A DNA stretch of 64,000 nucleotides from an uncultured Allomuricauda sp. Lineage in GTDB: Bacteria > Bacteroidota > Bacteroidia > Flavobacteriales > Flavobacteriaceae. The notes under the pieces were generated by a model. It worked only from the letters and a program-made list of their open reading frames with translations, searched no databases and was not told the origin of the DNA. The DNA lies in contig NZ_CAKZYF010000106.1 of NCBI RefSeq assembly GCF_937884665.1, positions 27,214 to 91,213 of the forward strand. Reading direction: 5' to 3'. Of this stretch, positions 34,293-43,569 are shown piece by piece. Numbering within the stretch: position 1 is the first letter of the stretch; every line of letters begins with the position of its first letter. Both the position numbers and the translations under genes were made by a program.

Positions 34293-35702
34293 CTATACTT
34301 GGACTTCTTTCCATTTTCCTTTTCTGAACCAGATTATGGATAGTATTGCCAATAGAATTTCGGCAGAAGTAATCGCTACAAAGACTCCTTTAGCTTCCCA
34401 ACCAAAACTCAAAGCAGCCAAATAAGCAAATGGTAGCTGATACGCCCAGAAAGCGATCAAATTGATTTTGGTCGGTGTTGTCGTATCCCCGGCTCCATTA
34501 AAGGCATTGGCCACTACCATCCCATACGCATAGAAAACATATCCCACTGCAATGATCTGTAAACATAACGAACCACTCTCCACTACACTTGGCTCAGCAT
34601 TAAAAAGTGATATAATATACTCTGCTCCAAAGAAGTAGATTACGGAAATCAAGGCCATAAAGTAGGCATTGTACTTTCCGGTTATCCAGACTGACTTCTC
34701 TGCCCTATCTGGTTTTTTTGCTCCTAGGTTCTGTCCCACCATAGTTGCGGCGGCATTGCTCATACCCCATGAGGGCATCAATGTGAACATTATTACGCGA
34801 ATGGCAATAGTATACCCTGCCAATACTTCGCTACCAAACTCAGACATGATGCGCATGAGAAAAACCCAGCTGGAAGTTCCTATCAAGAATTGGGCAATGC
34901 CACCTAGCGATACCTTGATAAGGTTCAGCATTACCTTGAGATTAAGTGCCACATCCTGGAAAACAAGTTTAATCCTACCCCAGCCAAAAAACAAAATACC
35001 CAATTGGAAAAGCACCGCTGTACCCCTGCCGATATTAGTGGCAATGGCCGCTCCCATGACACCGTATTCGGGTACGGGCCCCCAACCAAAAATGAATATT
35101 GGGTCCAAAATAATGTTGAGTCCATTGGACAACACCAAGGTCCACATAGCAATGGACGCATCGCCGGCACCGCGGAAAATAGCATTTATCAAAAAAAGGA
35201 GCATTATGGTGAGGTTACCGCCTATCAAAATTTGGGTATATCCATATCCTTCTGCGATTAAATCTGGCTCAGCACCCATTAACCCCAGAATTTCCTTAGC
35301 ATAAAAAATACCGGCCAAACCGAACAGAATGGAGACCAGAATCCCCAACAAAATGGCCTGTACGGCAGCAACCCGTGCCCCAAGAACATCCTCTTCGCCA
35401 ATTCGTCGAGCCACAACCGCTGTTGCTGCCATGCTCAAACCTATTGCCAGGGCATAAATTAAAGTGACCACGGATTCCGTTAAACCAATCGTGGCCACGG
35501 CGTTAACACTGACACGGGAAACATACGCAATATCCACCAAGGCAAATATGGACTCCATGAGCATTTCCAAAATCATGGGGATGGAAAGCATAAAAATAGC
35601 CCTGCGAATACTTCCTGAAGTGAAATTGGTTTCTCTACCGGTTACCGCAATCCAGAAGTAATTAAAAATTTTAGGGAATGAAACTTTTTTTAAGTCTGTC
35701 AT
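34293..35702 (-). CDS. MATE family efflux transporter
   Basis: 469 aa, twelve transmembrane helices in two similar halves, typical of Na+- or H+-coupled MATE exporters in the inner membrane. The family pattern is seen in SGSIRRAIFMLSIPMILEML, GAGDASIAMW and NAFNGAGDTTTPT. The exported compound cannot be predicted. ATG start; upstream lies a large inverted repeat in the divergent gap. Confidence 0.9.
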   Translation of the reverse strand: MTDLKKVSFPKIFNYFWIAVTGRETNFTSGSIRRAIFMLSIPMILEMLMESIFALVDIAYVSRVSVNAVATIGLTESVVTLIYALAIGLSMAATAVVARRIGEEDVLGARVAAVQAILLGILVSILFGLAGIFYAKEILGLMGAEPDLIAEGYGYTQILIGGNLTIMLLFLINAIFRGAGDASIAMWTLVLSNGLNIILDPIFIFGWGPVPEYGVMGAAIATNIGRGTAVLFQLGILFFGWGRIKLVFQDVALNLKVMLNLIKVSLGGIAQFLIGTSSWVFLMRIMSEFGSEVLAGYTIAIRVIMFTLMPSWGMSNAAATMVGQNLGAKKPDRAEKSVWITGKYNAYFMALISVIYFFGAEYIISLFNAEPSVVESGSLCLQIIAVGYVFYAYGMVVANAFNGAGDTTTPTKINLIAFWAYQLPFAYLAALSFGWEAKGVFVAITSAEILLAILSIIWFRKGKWKEVQV

Positions 35703-35707
35703 TATTG

Positions 35708-35811
35708 TAAGAATTATGTAAATGAAAAAAGAGAAAAGACGTCGTATCGTTTGGACAACGATTATAACTTAACCAGACCGGCCGTGACATCTATAGCTGA
35801 CATAATTCTTA
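35708..35811. repeat. 12-bp perfect inverted repeat enclosing an inner hairpin
   Basis: TAAGAATTATGT (35708-35719) and ACATAATTCTTA (35800-35811) are exact inverse copies 80 bp apart. Inside is a second stem ATCGTT/AACGAT (35746-35762). It lies between the divergent MATE and M14 genes. It could be a regulatory structure or a very short remnant element; no target-site duplication is seen. Confidence 0.5.
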
Positions 35812-35910
35812 TAGCTTCATAATGCTGCAAATATGCTATTTTTTTTGAATTTTATCCTAATTTCATTTCGGAATTAACGTTTCTAATCTTTTCATCGCCA
35901 GAATATCATC

Positions 35911-37212
35911 ATGAAACTTTTCACCAAAATCATTTTCCTTATCTTTTTAGTACTCCTTTCGTGCAAAAGCACAACACCCAAGTCGGATATAAAATCCAAT
36001 TCTTCCCCGGCAACAGGTTATCAGGGGCAACCCCCCAGTCCCATAGTCCCCACCGTAGATAAACCAGTCCAGCGACAATGGAAAGGGACTTGGTCATTTA
36101 ATGACAAAACGGTTTTTTTCAGTAACGATTTTGATGGTGCAAGACTGAACGGTGTGGCCTTTGATGGGAATGACCATTACACAGTTTGGATAACTGCCGA
36201 AAACACACCCATCAATGTAAGCCCTTGGTACGCTTTCAAGGTTTGGTCAAAATCTCCCAAAGAAGTCGTCATAAAACTGAGTTATCAAGACTCCAGGAGT
36301 CGCTATTATCCCAAACTGAGCAAAGACGGTATTCATTTTAAGCCTATCGATAGCGCGCTGTACAAACCCCTAAATCCAGGAGAAGGAGACTTTGGCATAA
36401 AAGCCGCTCCTGAATTTGTGGAGTTAAAAGTACAATTGGATGAAGCGCCCACGTGGATATCCGCACAAGAACTGTATCCTTCTAAAAGAATTGAAGCCTG
36501 GGTAGATTCACTGTCACTAGAAAATCACATAAAATCCTATTCGATTGGTGAAAGTCACGAAAAGCGACCGTTACATCTTATGGAAATTGGAACGGAAAAT
36601 CCCGAAAAAAAGGCCATTTTGGTGATTACAAGACAACATCCACCTGAAGTAACGGGCTTCTTGGCCATGAAATCATTTATCGAAACTATGGGGGGAACGA
36701 GCGAACAGGCAAAGGAGTTCAGAAAAAACCATACTATTTTCGCAGTTCCTCTAATGAATCCTGATGGAGTGGACCACGGTCACTGGCGACATAATATGGG
36801 GGGCATTGATTTGAACCGGGACTGGCAGAATTTCAACCAACCCGAAACCCGAAGTGTACGGGATTTTCTCAGGAAAAAGGAAAAAGAAGGTTATCATTTC
36901 GTTTTTGGGGTGGATTTTCATTCCACTTGGGATGATATCTATTATCCTTTGGACACCTTAGCTACCGGTAAAAAAGGAAAAATTGTTTTCGACTGGATAA
37001 AGCGGATAAGTGAAAGATTACCCCAAAGGAAAACCAATGTAAAACCTTCAGAAAAATTAAGTCCAACTACGGTATCCCGCACCTATTTATTTGTGGAACA
37101 CGGCATGCCAGCAATTGTATTCGAGTTGGGAGACAATACACCTAGGGATTTTTTGAAACAGAAAGGAAAAGTAGCAGCTGAAGAACTAATGGAATTACTT
37201 GAAAACAAGTAA
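35911..37212 (+). CDS. M14 family zinc carboxypeptidase lipoprotein
   Basis: 433 aa. Lipoprotein signal with lipobox VLLSC (Cys near 18). A beta-sandwich N-domain (about 50-190) precedes the carboxypeptidase domain. Catalytic residues are visible: zinc ligands in RQHPPEVTG and VDFHSTWDD, substrate Arg in LNRDWQNFNQPETR, and the general-base Glu in VFELGDNTP. It trims C-terminal residues from peptides at the cell surface or in the periplasm. Convergent with ccsBA, 6 bp between stops. Confidence 0.9.
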   Translation: MKLFTKIIFLIFLVLLSCKSTTPKSDIKSNSSPATGYQGQPPSPIVPTVDKPVQRQWKGTWSFNDKTVFFSNDFDGARLNGVAFDGNDHYTVWITAENTPINVSPWYAFKVWSKSPKEVVIKLSYQDSRSRYYPKLSKDGIHFKPIDSALYKPLNPGEGDFGIKAAPEFVELKVQLDEAPTWISAQELYPSKRIEAWVDSLSLENHIKSYSIGESHEKRPLHLMEIGTENPEKKAILVITRQHPPEVTGFLAMKSFIETMGGTSEQAKEFRKNHTIFAVPLMNPDGVDHGHWRHNMGGIDLNRDWQNFNQPETRSVRDFLRKKEKEGYHFVFGVDFHSTWDDIYYPLDTLATGKKGKIVFDWIKRISERLPQRKTNVKPSEKLSPTTVSRTYLFVEHGMPAIVFELGDNTPRDFLKQKGKVAAEELMELLENK

Positions 37213-37218
37213 ATCGTT

Positions 37219-40200
37219 TTAAGGTTCACCGACTATTTCGGGAACTCCCTCACCTTGAGGCGCTTTTTTCACCTTTTGCCTTACAGGTGGATTTACATAG
37301 TGTACACGGTATCTCCAAAAACTAATTGCACCAAGAACGGTAATTCCAAGAACAATGTATTTTACGTAGTCCGGTGTTATCGCTGCGGACCCTGATTGTG
37401 CATAACTATGTAGACCTACCAGATAAAAGTTGACACCAAAATAGGTCATCATTCTGGAGCCGTTGGCCGCGACACTCATAAAATTGTAAAACCAGCGACC
37501 ACGCAAAGCTGGGACAAAACGCATATGGAGGACAAAAGCATACGTCATAATTGAAACTAATGCCCAGGTTTCTTTAGGGTCCCAACCCCAATAGCGACCC
37601 CAGCTTTCATTGGCCCATTGACCGCCTAAAAAGTTTCCAATCGTCAACATCACCAACCCTATGGTGAGTGCCAGTTCATTGATAATCGTCAACTCTTTCA
37701 AACTGACATCCATACGTTTTTTGTTCTTTTTGGTGGTCAAAATCATCAAGAGCAAGGCGGTAACACCCAAAATCATACCCACGCTCAATGGGCCATAACT
37801 CCCAACGATCACAGCAACATGGATCATTAACCAATAACTGTCCAATACAGGTACAAGATTGCCAATAGCCGGGTCTACCCAACTCCAATTCGCTATCCAC
37901 AAAAGCATGGAAGCCACAAAGGTGCTGGCTGCTAAAGTGAAGTCGCTTTTTTTAATAAAAAGCAATCCAATCCCCATCGTGGCCCAGCCTACATAAAGAA
38001 TACTTTCATACGCATCGCTCCAGGGCGCGTGGCCGGATATATACCATCGAAGTATCAACCCAGCCGTATGCCAAACAAAAAGGATGACAATGATACCCTT
38101 AAAAAAATAGGTCGCCGTCTTCCATATCTCGCGTTCCTTAAAAATTCGGAACACCAGCACAAAAAACAGTGAGGCCCCAAGCAACATGTAGTATTTGTAA
38201 AGGCGATTAAAAATATCAAGTTTGTTGTAAATTATCTCTGCTTTTATTTTGTCATCCGGAGGGAGTACCTCAGAACCGTGGTTCTTTTGATTTTGTTTGA
38301 ACGCTTCCAACAGTTTATCCGCTTGAGAATAATCCCCAGTGGTGATTGAACTTTGCAGGGTATTCAAATAAAAGGGCAGTGCGTTGGCCATAAAATTGGC
38401 GTACAAAGAGTCCTGCACTTGGTATTGCCCCGCCCGAAACTCCACGGCGGATATCCATTTATTGTTCTCATCATTTAACAGCGGAAATATTTTTAAGATC
38501 TGGCCACTCAAAGCCATTTCCAATAAACCAAAACGCTCATGCAACTTGATGAAGTCTTTCTGAAATTTATTGGGGGTTGTTGTAGAAGTCGCTTCCTTTA
38601 AATAAGGCTTTAGCCGGTACATACCTGTCGCATCGAAGAGGTCAGTGGCCTTAATATACTTTTCTCCTTTCTTTACTTTCAATATTTCCCGAATACTATC
38701 ATTTTGTTCGGTGCCCAGGTTGGTGACTATAAATTCTGTATGATACCAGGCAACCCGAATGAGCATCATGGATAGGAAGACCTGGTCTGAATCTAGTCCA
38801 CGAAATTTGTCTTTACCGCTCAGCTTTCGTAGAAGTTCCGAGGTAAAGGTATGTAAGGGTTTCATCCGCCCTCCTTCATCTTGTACCACTAAAGCACCAA
38901 ACTTTTCCGCATGTTCCTTTGCCACAGTGGTCGCTTCGATTACAGAATCGATTTGAGCGCTTGTTGGTGCGGTAATGTGGTTTTCATTGCTCTGCTGTCC
39001 GAATGACAAAGAGCAAAGAAAAAAGGCAAATAGGGTCAGAGCCGCTTTTTTCTTCTGTACACTTTTTAAGGATTTGGCTAAATCACGAAATCGGGTCTTA
39101 CCAAAAAACATGATTCCGAGCAGTCCCATGTAGAGCAAAAAATATCCGATGTAGGATATCCACGTCCCAAGAAAGTCATGGTTGACCGAGAGAACCGTTC
39201 CTTTTTCATCGGGATGAAAGCTGGATTGAAAAAAACGATATCCCTGATGGTCTAAAACATGGTTCATAAAAATATCGTAATCAAAGGAGCGATTGTCCAT
39301 TACAGTAATCTTGCTCATAAAAGAAGCGTAACCAGTTTCGGTGCCGGGATATTTTTCAGCAATAAAATCATTGAGTTGGATGGAAAACGGTAGTTCATGT
39401 ATTTTTGAACCATAGCTCAATGAAAAATCCAGACCCCCTACCGTTATCTTTTCTGAAAATTCCGCACTTCCTTTTCCTCCCAAAAGCTTGAGTTCTTTGG
39501 CTTCTCCATTTGAATATATTGAGACCACTAAAGCTTCTTGGGTTGCATCGGTCATCTCCTCTTCGGGCACGGGAACGACATCATAACGTCCTTGGACCAT
39601 CGGTTCTGGAATCACAAATTGCATACCTGCCAGGGTATACAAGGACCTGAGTTGCAAAACTTGAAGACTATCACTTAGCACTTGCCCCTGAAACTGGTCC
39701 GCCATCCGCATAAAACCGCCTTCAAAGGGTGATTTAATCCTGTACTGAGCTCCAACTGTATAAATATTGATCGCACCCTGGGTTTCATTGTTGAGTGCAA
39801 ATAGTACATTGTGTATATTGGCGACTTGACCATCTTGCAGGTAATGCTCATGCCGCTGCCCATCCCCCGCCTCTACAATCTTGAGATATTCCTTACCGTT
39901 CGGATCGGGGACCAATCCTTCTTTTGCACCTTCCAAAAAATCGACATAGGTTACTGTGAAGCGTTGTCCGTTAAAATCTGATTTCCAAGGCAAACTGGAC
40001 CGTAAACCTTCCGAAGTGACCAAAATATCGTCTTCCAATATTCTACGTTTGGTCGTACCATCAATAGCACCATCAATATATGCGGTAAGATATGTTTTAT
40101 CAGAATAGAACCGATTTTCAGAAGCCCCTTCGCGAATGGGCATCATCCCTTCATAACTTATATAGCGCGTAACAAAGGCCCCTATAATGATGAGTATCCA

Positions 40201-40455
40201 GGAAAGGTGTAGCACCAGAACGGGCCATTTTTTCCAAGAAAGCAATCGGTAGCGAAAAATATTACCGATAAAGTTTATCACAAAGAAGACCATAATGGCT
40301 TCAAACCAAGTAGCATTGTAAATGTAGATACGCGCAGTTTCTGTACTGTACCAACTTTCCATAAAAGTTCCTAAAGCCATGGCTGCGGCGAACACCAAAA
40401 ACAGGACCGCCATGAGCTTAGTGGAAAAAAGCGTCTTCTTTAAAATCTCCAACAT
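37219..40455 (-). CDS. Cytochrome c biogenesis fusion CcsB-CcsA (System II haem transporter and ligase)
   Basis: 1078 aa. The N-terminal half is ResB/CcsB-like: three early transmembrane helices and a large periplasmic domain. A central periplasmic region (about 500-720) follows. The C-terminal half is CcsA-like with about eight helices and the haem-handling WWD-type motif WGRYWGWDPKETWALV (about 960). In one polypeptide it exports haem and attaches it to CxxCH of apocytochromes. This fused form is usual in Bacteroidota. No cytochrome gene is adjacent. ATG start. Confidence 0.92.
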   Translation of the reverse strand: MLEILKKTLFSTKLMAVLFLVFAAAMALGTFMESWYSTETARIYIYNATWFEAIMVFFVINFIGNIFRYRLLSWKKWPVLVLHLSWILIIIGAFVTRYISYEGMMPIREGASENRFYSDKTYLTAYIDGAIDGTTKRRILEDDILVTSEGLRSSLPWKSDFNGQRFTVTYVDFLEGAKEGLVPDPNGKEYLKIVEAGDGQRHEHYLQDGQVANIHNVLFALNNETQGAINIYTVGAQYRIKSPFEGGFMRMADQFQGQVLSDSLQVLQLRSLYTLAGMQFVIPEPMVQGRYDVVPVPEEEMTDATQEALVVSIYSNGEAKELKLLGGKGSAEFSEKITVGGLDFSLSYGSKIHELPFSIQLNDFIAEKYPGTETGYASFMSKITVMDNRSFDYDIFMNHVLDHQGYRFFQSSFHPDEKGTVLSVNHDFLGTWISYIGYFLLYMGLLGIMFFGKTRFRDLAKSLKSVQKKKAALTLFAFFLCSLSFGQQSNENHITAPTSAQIDSVIEATTVAKEHAEKFGALVVQDEGGRMKPLHTFTSELLRKLSGKDKFRGLDSDQVFLSMMLIRVAWYHTEFIVTNLGTEQNDSIREILKVKKGEKYIKATDLFDATGMYRLKPYLKEATSTTTPNKFQKDFIKLHERFGLLEMALSGQILKIFPLLNDENNKWISAVEFRAGQYQVQDSLYANFMANALPFYLNTLQSSITTGDYSQADKLLEAFKQNQKNHGSEVLPPDDKIKAEIIYNKLDIFNRLYKYYMLLGASLFFVLVFRIFKEREIWKTATYFFKGIIVILFVWHTAGLILRWYISGHAPWSDAYESILYVGWATMGIGLLFIKKSDFTLAASTFVASMLLWIANWSWVDPAIGNLVPVLDSYWLMIHVAVIVGSYGPLSVGMILGVTALLLMILTTKKNKKRMDVSLKELTIINELALTIGLVMLTIGNFLGGQWANESWGRYWGWDPKETWALVSIMTYAFVLHMRFVPALRGRWFYNFMSVAANGSRMMTYFGVNFYLVGLHSYAQSGSAAITPDYVKYIVLGITVLGAISFWRYRVHYVNPPVRQKVKKAPQGEGVPEIVGEP

Positions 40456-40479
40456 CTATGCAAAGCTGTGTTCAGCATG

Positions 40480-40487
40480 CAAAATTA
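40480..40487 (-). promoter_or_regulatory. -7 box (TAATTTTG on the minus strand) for ccsBA
   Basis: Exact match, 24 nt before the ATG at 40455. No clear -33 partner. Confidence 0.4.
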
Positions 40488-40578
40488 CTACCTTTTTACA
40501 TTTTTGTGTGAATCGACGAGCTTTAAAAAGTTAAACACAATTGTTAATTATTCATAAAATCCGCTTGAAGTAAATTCG

Positions 40579-40586
40579 TAGTTTTG
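40579..40586 (+). promoter_or_regulatory. -7 box TAGTTTTG for the DUF2520-kdsC-maf run
   Basis: Exact match; its last base is 3 nt before the ATG at 40590, so the mRNA would start about at the ATG. The TTG at 40584 is part of the box and so is unlikely to be a start codon. Confidence 0.4.
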
Positions 40587-40589
40587 GCC

Positions 40590-41351
40590 ATGCTTTCGGT
40601 CATTATTCTAGGAACAGGAAATGTTGCGGAAAATCTATTTTTTGCATTTCAAGGAACAAAGCACATTGCGGTGGAACAGGTTTTTGGAAGGAATCCATCT
40701 TCTTTGCAAAAATTTGCAAAAAAGGTTGACGTTGTTTCCGATTACGCCGATATTGCCCAAGCTGATATTTACATTATTGCGGTATCCGATAAGGCGCTGG
40801 GGAATGTTGCAGAAAAACTGAGTGATAAAAAAGGACTTGTAGTCCATACTTCGGGAGCTGAAGCAATGGACGCAATAAAATCTAAAAATCGAGGGGTTTT
40901 TTATCCATTGCAAACATTTACAAAAGGAAGAGTTTTAGGGTTTCGCGACATTCCCATTTGTATTGAAGCGAGAACAAATACGGGACTTGAACAACTGAAG
41001 CAGTTGGCACAAAGTATCTCGAGAAGCATTCTCATTGTCGATTCCGGAAAAAGAAAAAAAATACACCTTGCAGCGGTTTTCTGCAATAATTTCAGCAACC
41101 ATCTTTTTCATATCGGTAAAACAATTTGTGAAAGCGAAAACCTGCCTTTTGACTTGTTGAAACCCTTACTTTTGGAAACCGTTGAAAAGTTGGGGACACT
41201 TTCCCCGTTCGAAGCCCAAACAGGACCTGCCCGCAGAAATGACATAACCAGCATCAAAAAACATGAAGAACTATTGGCAAAAAATGCCTATCAAAAGATA
41301 TATGCCATAATGAGCGAATCAATCCAAAAAACCTATGAAAAAAAACTATAA
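40590..41351 (+). CDS. Rossmann-like and DUF2520 domain protein
   Basis: 253 aa. N-terminal NAD(P)-binding fold with VIILGTGNVAENLF, then a helical DUF2520 domain (about 125-250: HLAAVFCNNFSNHLF). It resembles ProC-like reductases but its reaction is not known to me. It heads a tight run: it overlaps the KdsC-like gene by 17 bp, which overlaps maf by 8 bp. Confidence 0.87.
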   Translation: MLSVIILGTGNVAENLFFAFQGTKHIAVEQVFGRNPSSLQKFAKKVDVVSDYADIAQADIYIIAVSDKALGNVAEKLSDKKGLVVHTSGAEAMDAIKSKNRGVFYPLQTFTKGRVLGFRDIPICIEARTNTGLEQLKQLAQSISRSILIVDSGKRKKIHLAAVFCNNFSNHLFHIGKTICESENLPFDLLKPLLLETVEKLGTLSPFEAQTGPARRNDITSIKKHEELLAKNAYQKIYAIMSESIQKTYEKKL

Positions 41352-41862
41352 AGAGCTTTTGAACGACATCACCACCTTTGTTTTTGATGTGGATGGCGTC
41401 TTTACCGATGGTTCCATTTTGGTCACCACAGATGGGGAAATGCTTCGGAAAATGAATGTCAAAGATGGCTATGCCCTAAAAACCGCACTTCAAAAAGGAT
41501 ACAAAATTTGTATAATTACCGGAGGCTCTAACGAAGGGGTAAAAAAACGGTTGATGGGATTGGGGATAACCGATATTTACTTGGGGGCCCACTACAAACA
41601 GGAACCGCTCGAAGAATTCTTGGACATACATGCCATTCTGCCCAAAAATGTACTTTACATGGGCGATGATCTTCCGGATATCCCGCCCATGCGTATGGTG
41701 GCCTTAGCTGCATCTCCGCAAAATGCCGTAGCAGAAGTAAAGGCTATTTCAGACTATGTATCCCACAAAAATGGAGGTGACGGCTGTGTTCGCGATATCA
41801 TTGAACAGGTACTCAAAGTACGCGGGGATTGGAATGATAACTTCAGCGCTAAAAATGATTGA
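41335..41862 (+). CDS. kdsC: KdsC-like HAD phosphatase (KDO-8-phosphate phosphatase family)
   Basis: 175 aa, HAD subclass without a cap. Catalytic DxD in FVFDVDGVFTDG (about 17-20), motif II ITGGS, motif III lysine region and motif IV MGDDLPDIPPM. The C-terminal KNGGDGCVRDII is typical of KdsC tetramers. It would release phosphate from KDO-8-P for lipopolysaccharide core synthesis. A related sugar phosphatase is possible. Overlaps both neighbours. Confidence 0.87.
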   Translation: MKKNYKELLNDITTFVFDVDGVFTDGSILVTTDGEMLRKMNVKDGYALKTALQKGYKICIITGGSNEGVKKRLMGLGITDIYLGAHYKQEPLEEFLDIHAILPKNVLYMGDDLPDIPPMRMVALAASPQNAVAEVKAISDYVSHKNGGDGCVRDIIEQVLKVRGDWNDNFSAKND

Positions 41863-42457
41863 ACCGAATCCTCTTGCCCAAAAACTAGAAGGGTACCAAC
41901 TTATTTTAGGTTCAGGTTCTCCCAGAAGAAGAATGTATTTGAAAGCATTGGGCCTTCCCTTTACCGTTCAAAAAAAGGAAGTCGATGAAATTTATCCCAA
42001 CCATCTCCAAGGTGAGAAAATTGCCGAATATCTTGCTGAATTGAAAGCAGGCCCTTTCGAAAACCAACTTGTAGATAAGGACATACTCATCACGGCAGAT
42101 ACGGTAGTTTGGCATAAGAAGACGTCCTTGGCCAAGGCCAACGGTCCAAAAGACGCCTTAGAAATGTTGCAAAGGCTATCTGGGGATTGGCATCAGGTGA
42201 TAACTGCGGTATGCTTCACCACCAAACATGCGCAACAAACCATATCAGAGACCACGCAGGTCAAGTTTATGGATTTTTCAGAAGCGGAACTCAATCATTA
42301 CATCCAAGCGGACAAACCGTACGATAAGGCGGGAGCCTATGGAATACAAGAATGGTTGGGCAATATAGGTATTTCAGAAATCAAAGGTTCCTACACCAAT
42401 GTAGTGGGCCTGCCCACCCACCTCGTTTACAAAACGTTAATGGACATGGTTTCTTAA
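41855..42457 (+). CDS. maf: Maf family nucleotide pyrophosphatase
   Basis: 200 aa from the ATG at 41855; a longer frame back to 41756 runs deep into the upstream gene and is unlikely. Signatures: LILGSGSPRRRMYLKALG near the start, TADTVVW near 77, and DKAGAYGIQEWLG near 148. Maf proteins hydrolyse non-canonical or modified nucleoside triphosphates; historically named septum-formation inhibitor. It overlaps the KdsC-like gene by 8 bp. Confidence 0.92.
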   Translation: MIEPNPLAQKLEGYQLILGSGSPRRRMYLKALGLPFTVQKKEVDEIYPNHLQGEKIAEYLAELKAGPFENQLVDKDILITADTVVWHKKTSLAKANGPKDALEMLQRLSGDWHQVITAVCFTTKHAQQTISETTQVKFMDFSEAELNHYIQADKPYDKAGAYGIQEWLGNIGISEIKGSYTNVVGLPTHLVYKTLMDMVS

Positions 42458-42494
42458 TACGGGTTATGTAATTTTGAAAAAAACCAAGGTTATT

Positions 42495-43457
42495 ATGAAA
42501 AAGTACTTTAACAACAGAACCATGCCGGTTGCGATTCTCGGAATCCTCCTTTTAAGTGGTGCCTGTAACGATGTAGAAAAAAACAAGGAACGGGAATTGG
42601 CTTTGAACGATGAAGAGGTAGGGCTTGAAAAAGCAAAGGAGCTTCCAAAAAAACCCTTGTCCGAAGAATTCAAAAAATACTGGTACGCGGGAAATGCGGA
42701 AATCACCTCCTATGAATTGGAGCAGGCGAGATATGGGGAAATCAGAGAAGGAAAGTCAGTTTTAATTTATGTAACCGAACCTTTCCTCCCTGAAAAGCAG
42801 GTTAAAGCAGACCGAAATAATCCCGGTAATGTTCCTGTTTTAAAATTGAACGCCACTAAAAAGTATTTGACCGGTATTTATCCCTATTCCATAATGTCAA
42901 GTACCTTTTATCCCGTTTATGACAATCAGCACGCGCTAAAAACCAGTCTTTCCGTCCAGGAATGGTGCGGACATGTCTATTCCCAGATAAACAATCGCGA
43001 TATGTTTGAATTCACTTCGCATTCCTATTTTGAAGGAGAAGCAGATGAAAGTGAAACATTGGAAAAAAGTGTTCTCGAAAATGAAATTTGGAACAAAATC
43101 CGAATACATCCTGAAGAACTTCCAATTGGCGATCTTAACATGGTGCCATCGCTGGAATACATTCGTTTACGACATAAACCTTTTGGGGCTTACGAAGCTG
43201 TTGCCAGTATAAATTCCGAGGGAGATGTTTCCACCTATACGGTCAACTATCCGAAATTAGAAAGGTCCATCTCTATCACGTTCTCCAAAGCGTTCCCTTA
43301 TACGATACAAGGTTGGAATGAAGAATTTAAAAGTGGATTCGGTCCAAATGCCCAAATCCTAAGGACAAAAGCCACCAAATTAAAGCATTTGAAAACTGCA
43401 TATTGGGGACAGAACAGTAACAAAGACTTGGTATTGAGAGATAGTTTGGGGCTTTAA
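42495..43457 (+). CDS. Lipoprotein of unknown function downstream of maf
   Basis: 320 aa from the ATG at 42495; an upstream TTG at 42474 would only lengthen the signal. Lipobox LLSGAC (Cys near residue 26). The mature protein is soluble and beta-rich with no motif I recognise (WYAGNAEITSYEL, VYVTEPFLPEK-like IYVTEPFLPEKQ). Proteins like this follow maf in several flavobacteria, as I recall, and are sometimes mislabelled as Maf. Likely in the outer membrane or periplasm. Confidence 0.78.
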   Translation: MKKYFNNRTMPVAILGILLLSGACNDVEKNKERELALNDEEVGLEKAKELPKKPLSEEFKKYWYAGNAEITSYELEQARYGEIREGKSVLIYVTEPFLPEKQVKADRNNPGNVPVLKLNATKKYLTGIYPYSIMSSTFYPVYDNQHALKTSLSVQEWCGHVYSQINNRDMFEFTSHSYFEGEADESETLEKSVLENEIWNKIRIHPEELPIGDLNMVPSLEYIRLRHKPFGAYEAVASINSEGDVSTYTVNYPKLERSISITFSKAFPYTIQGWNEEFKSGFGPNAQILRTKATKLKHLKTAYWGQNSNKDLVLRDSLGL

Positions 43458-43539
43458 AAGCACTTGCATTCAAGTATTTATCCACTGATTACCCTGTTAA
43501 AGATGTTCTAAATAAGGTATCGGCTGGAATGAATATTTT

Positions 43540-43547
43540 TATATTTG
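43540..43547 (+). promoter_or_regulatory. -7 box TATATTTG for the PIG-L/symporter unit
   Basis: Exact match, 22 nt before the ATG at 43570. No obvious -33 TTG. Confidence 0.4.
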
Positions 43548-43569
43548 ACCAACCACTAAAAACGTACCA

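Noticed and set aside
41756..41854. N-terminal extension of Maf
   Set aside because: Maf homologues begin near the ATG at 41855; the extra part overlaps the KdsC-like gene in another frame.
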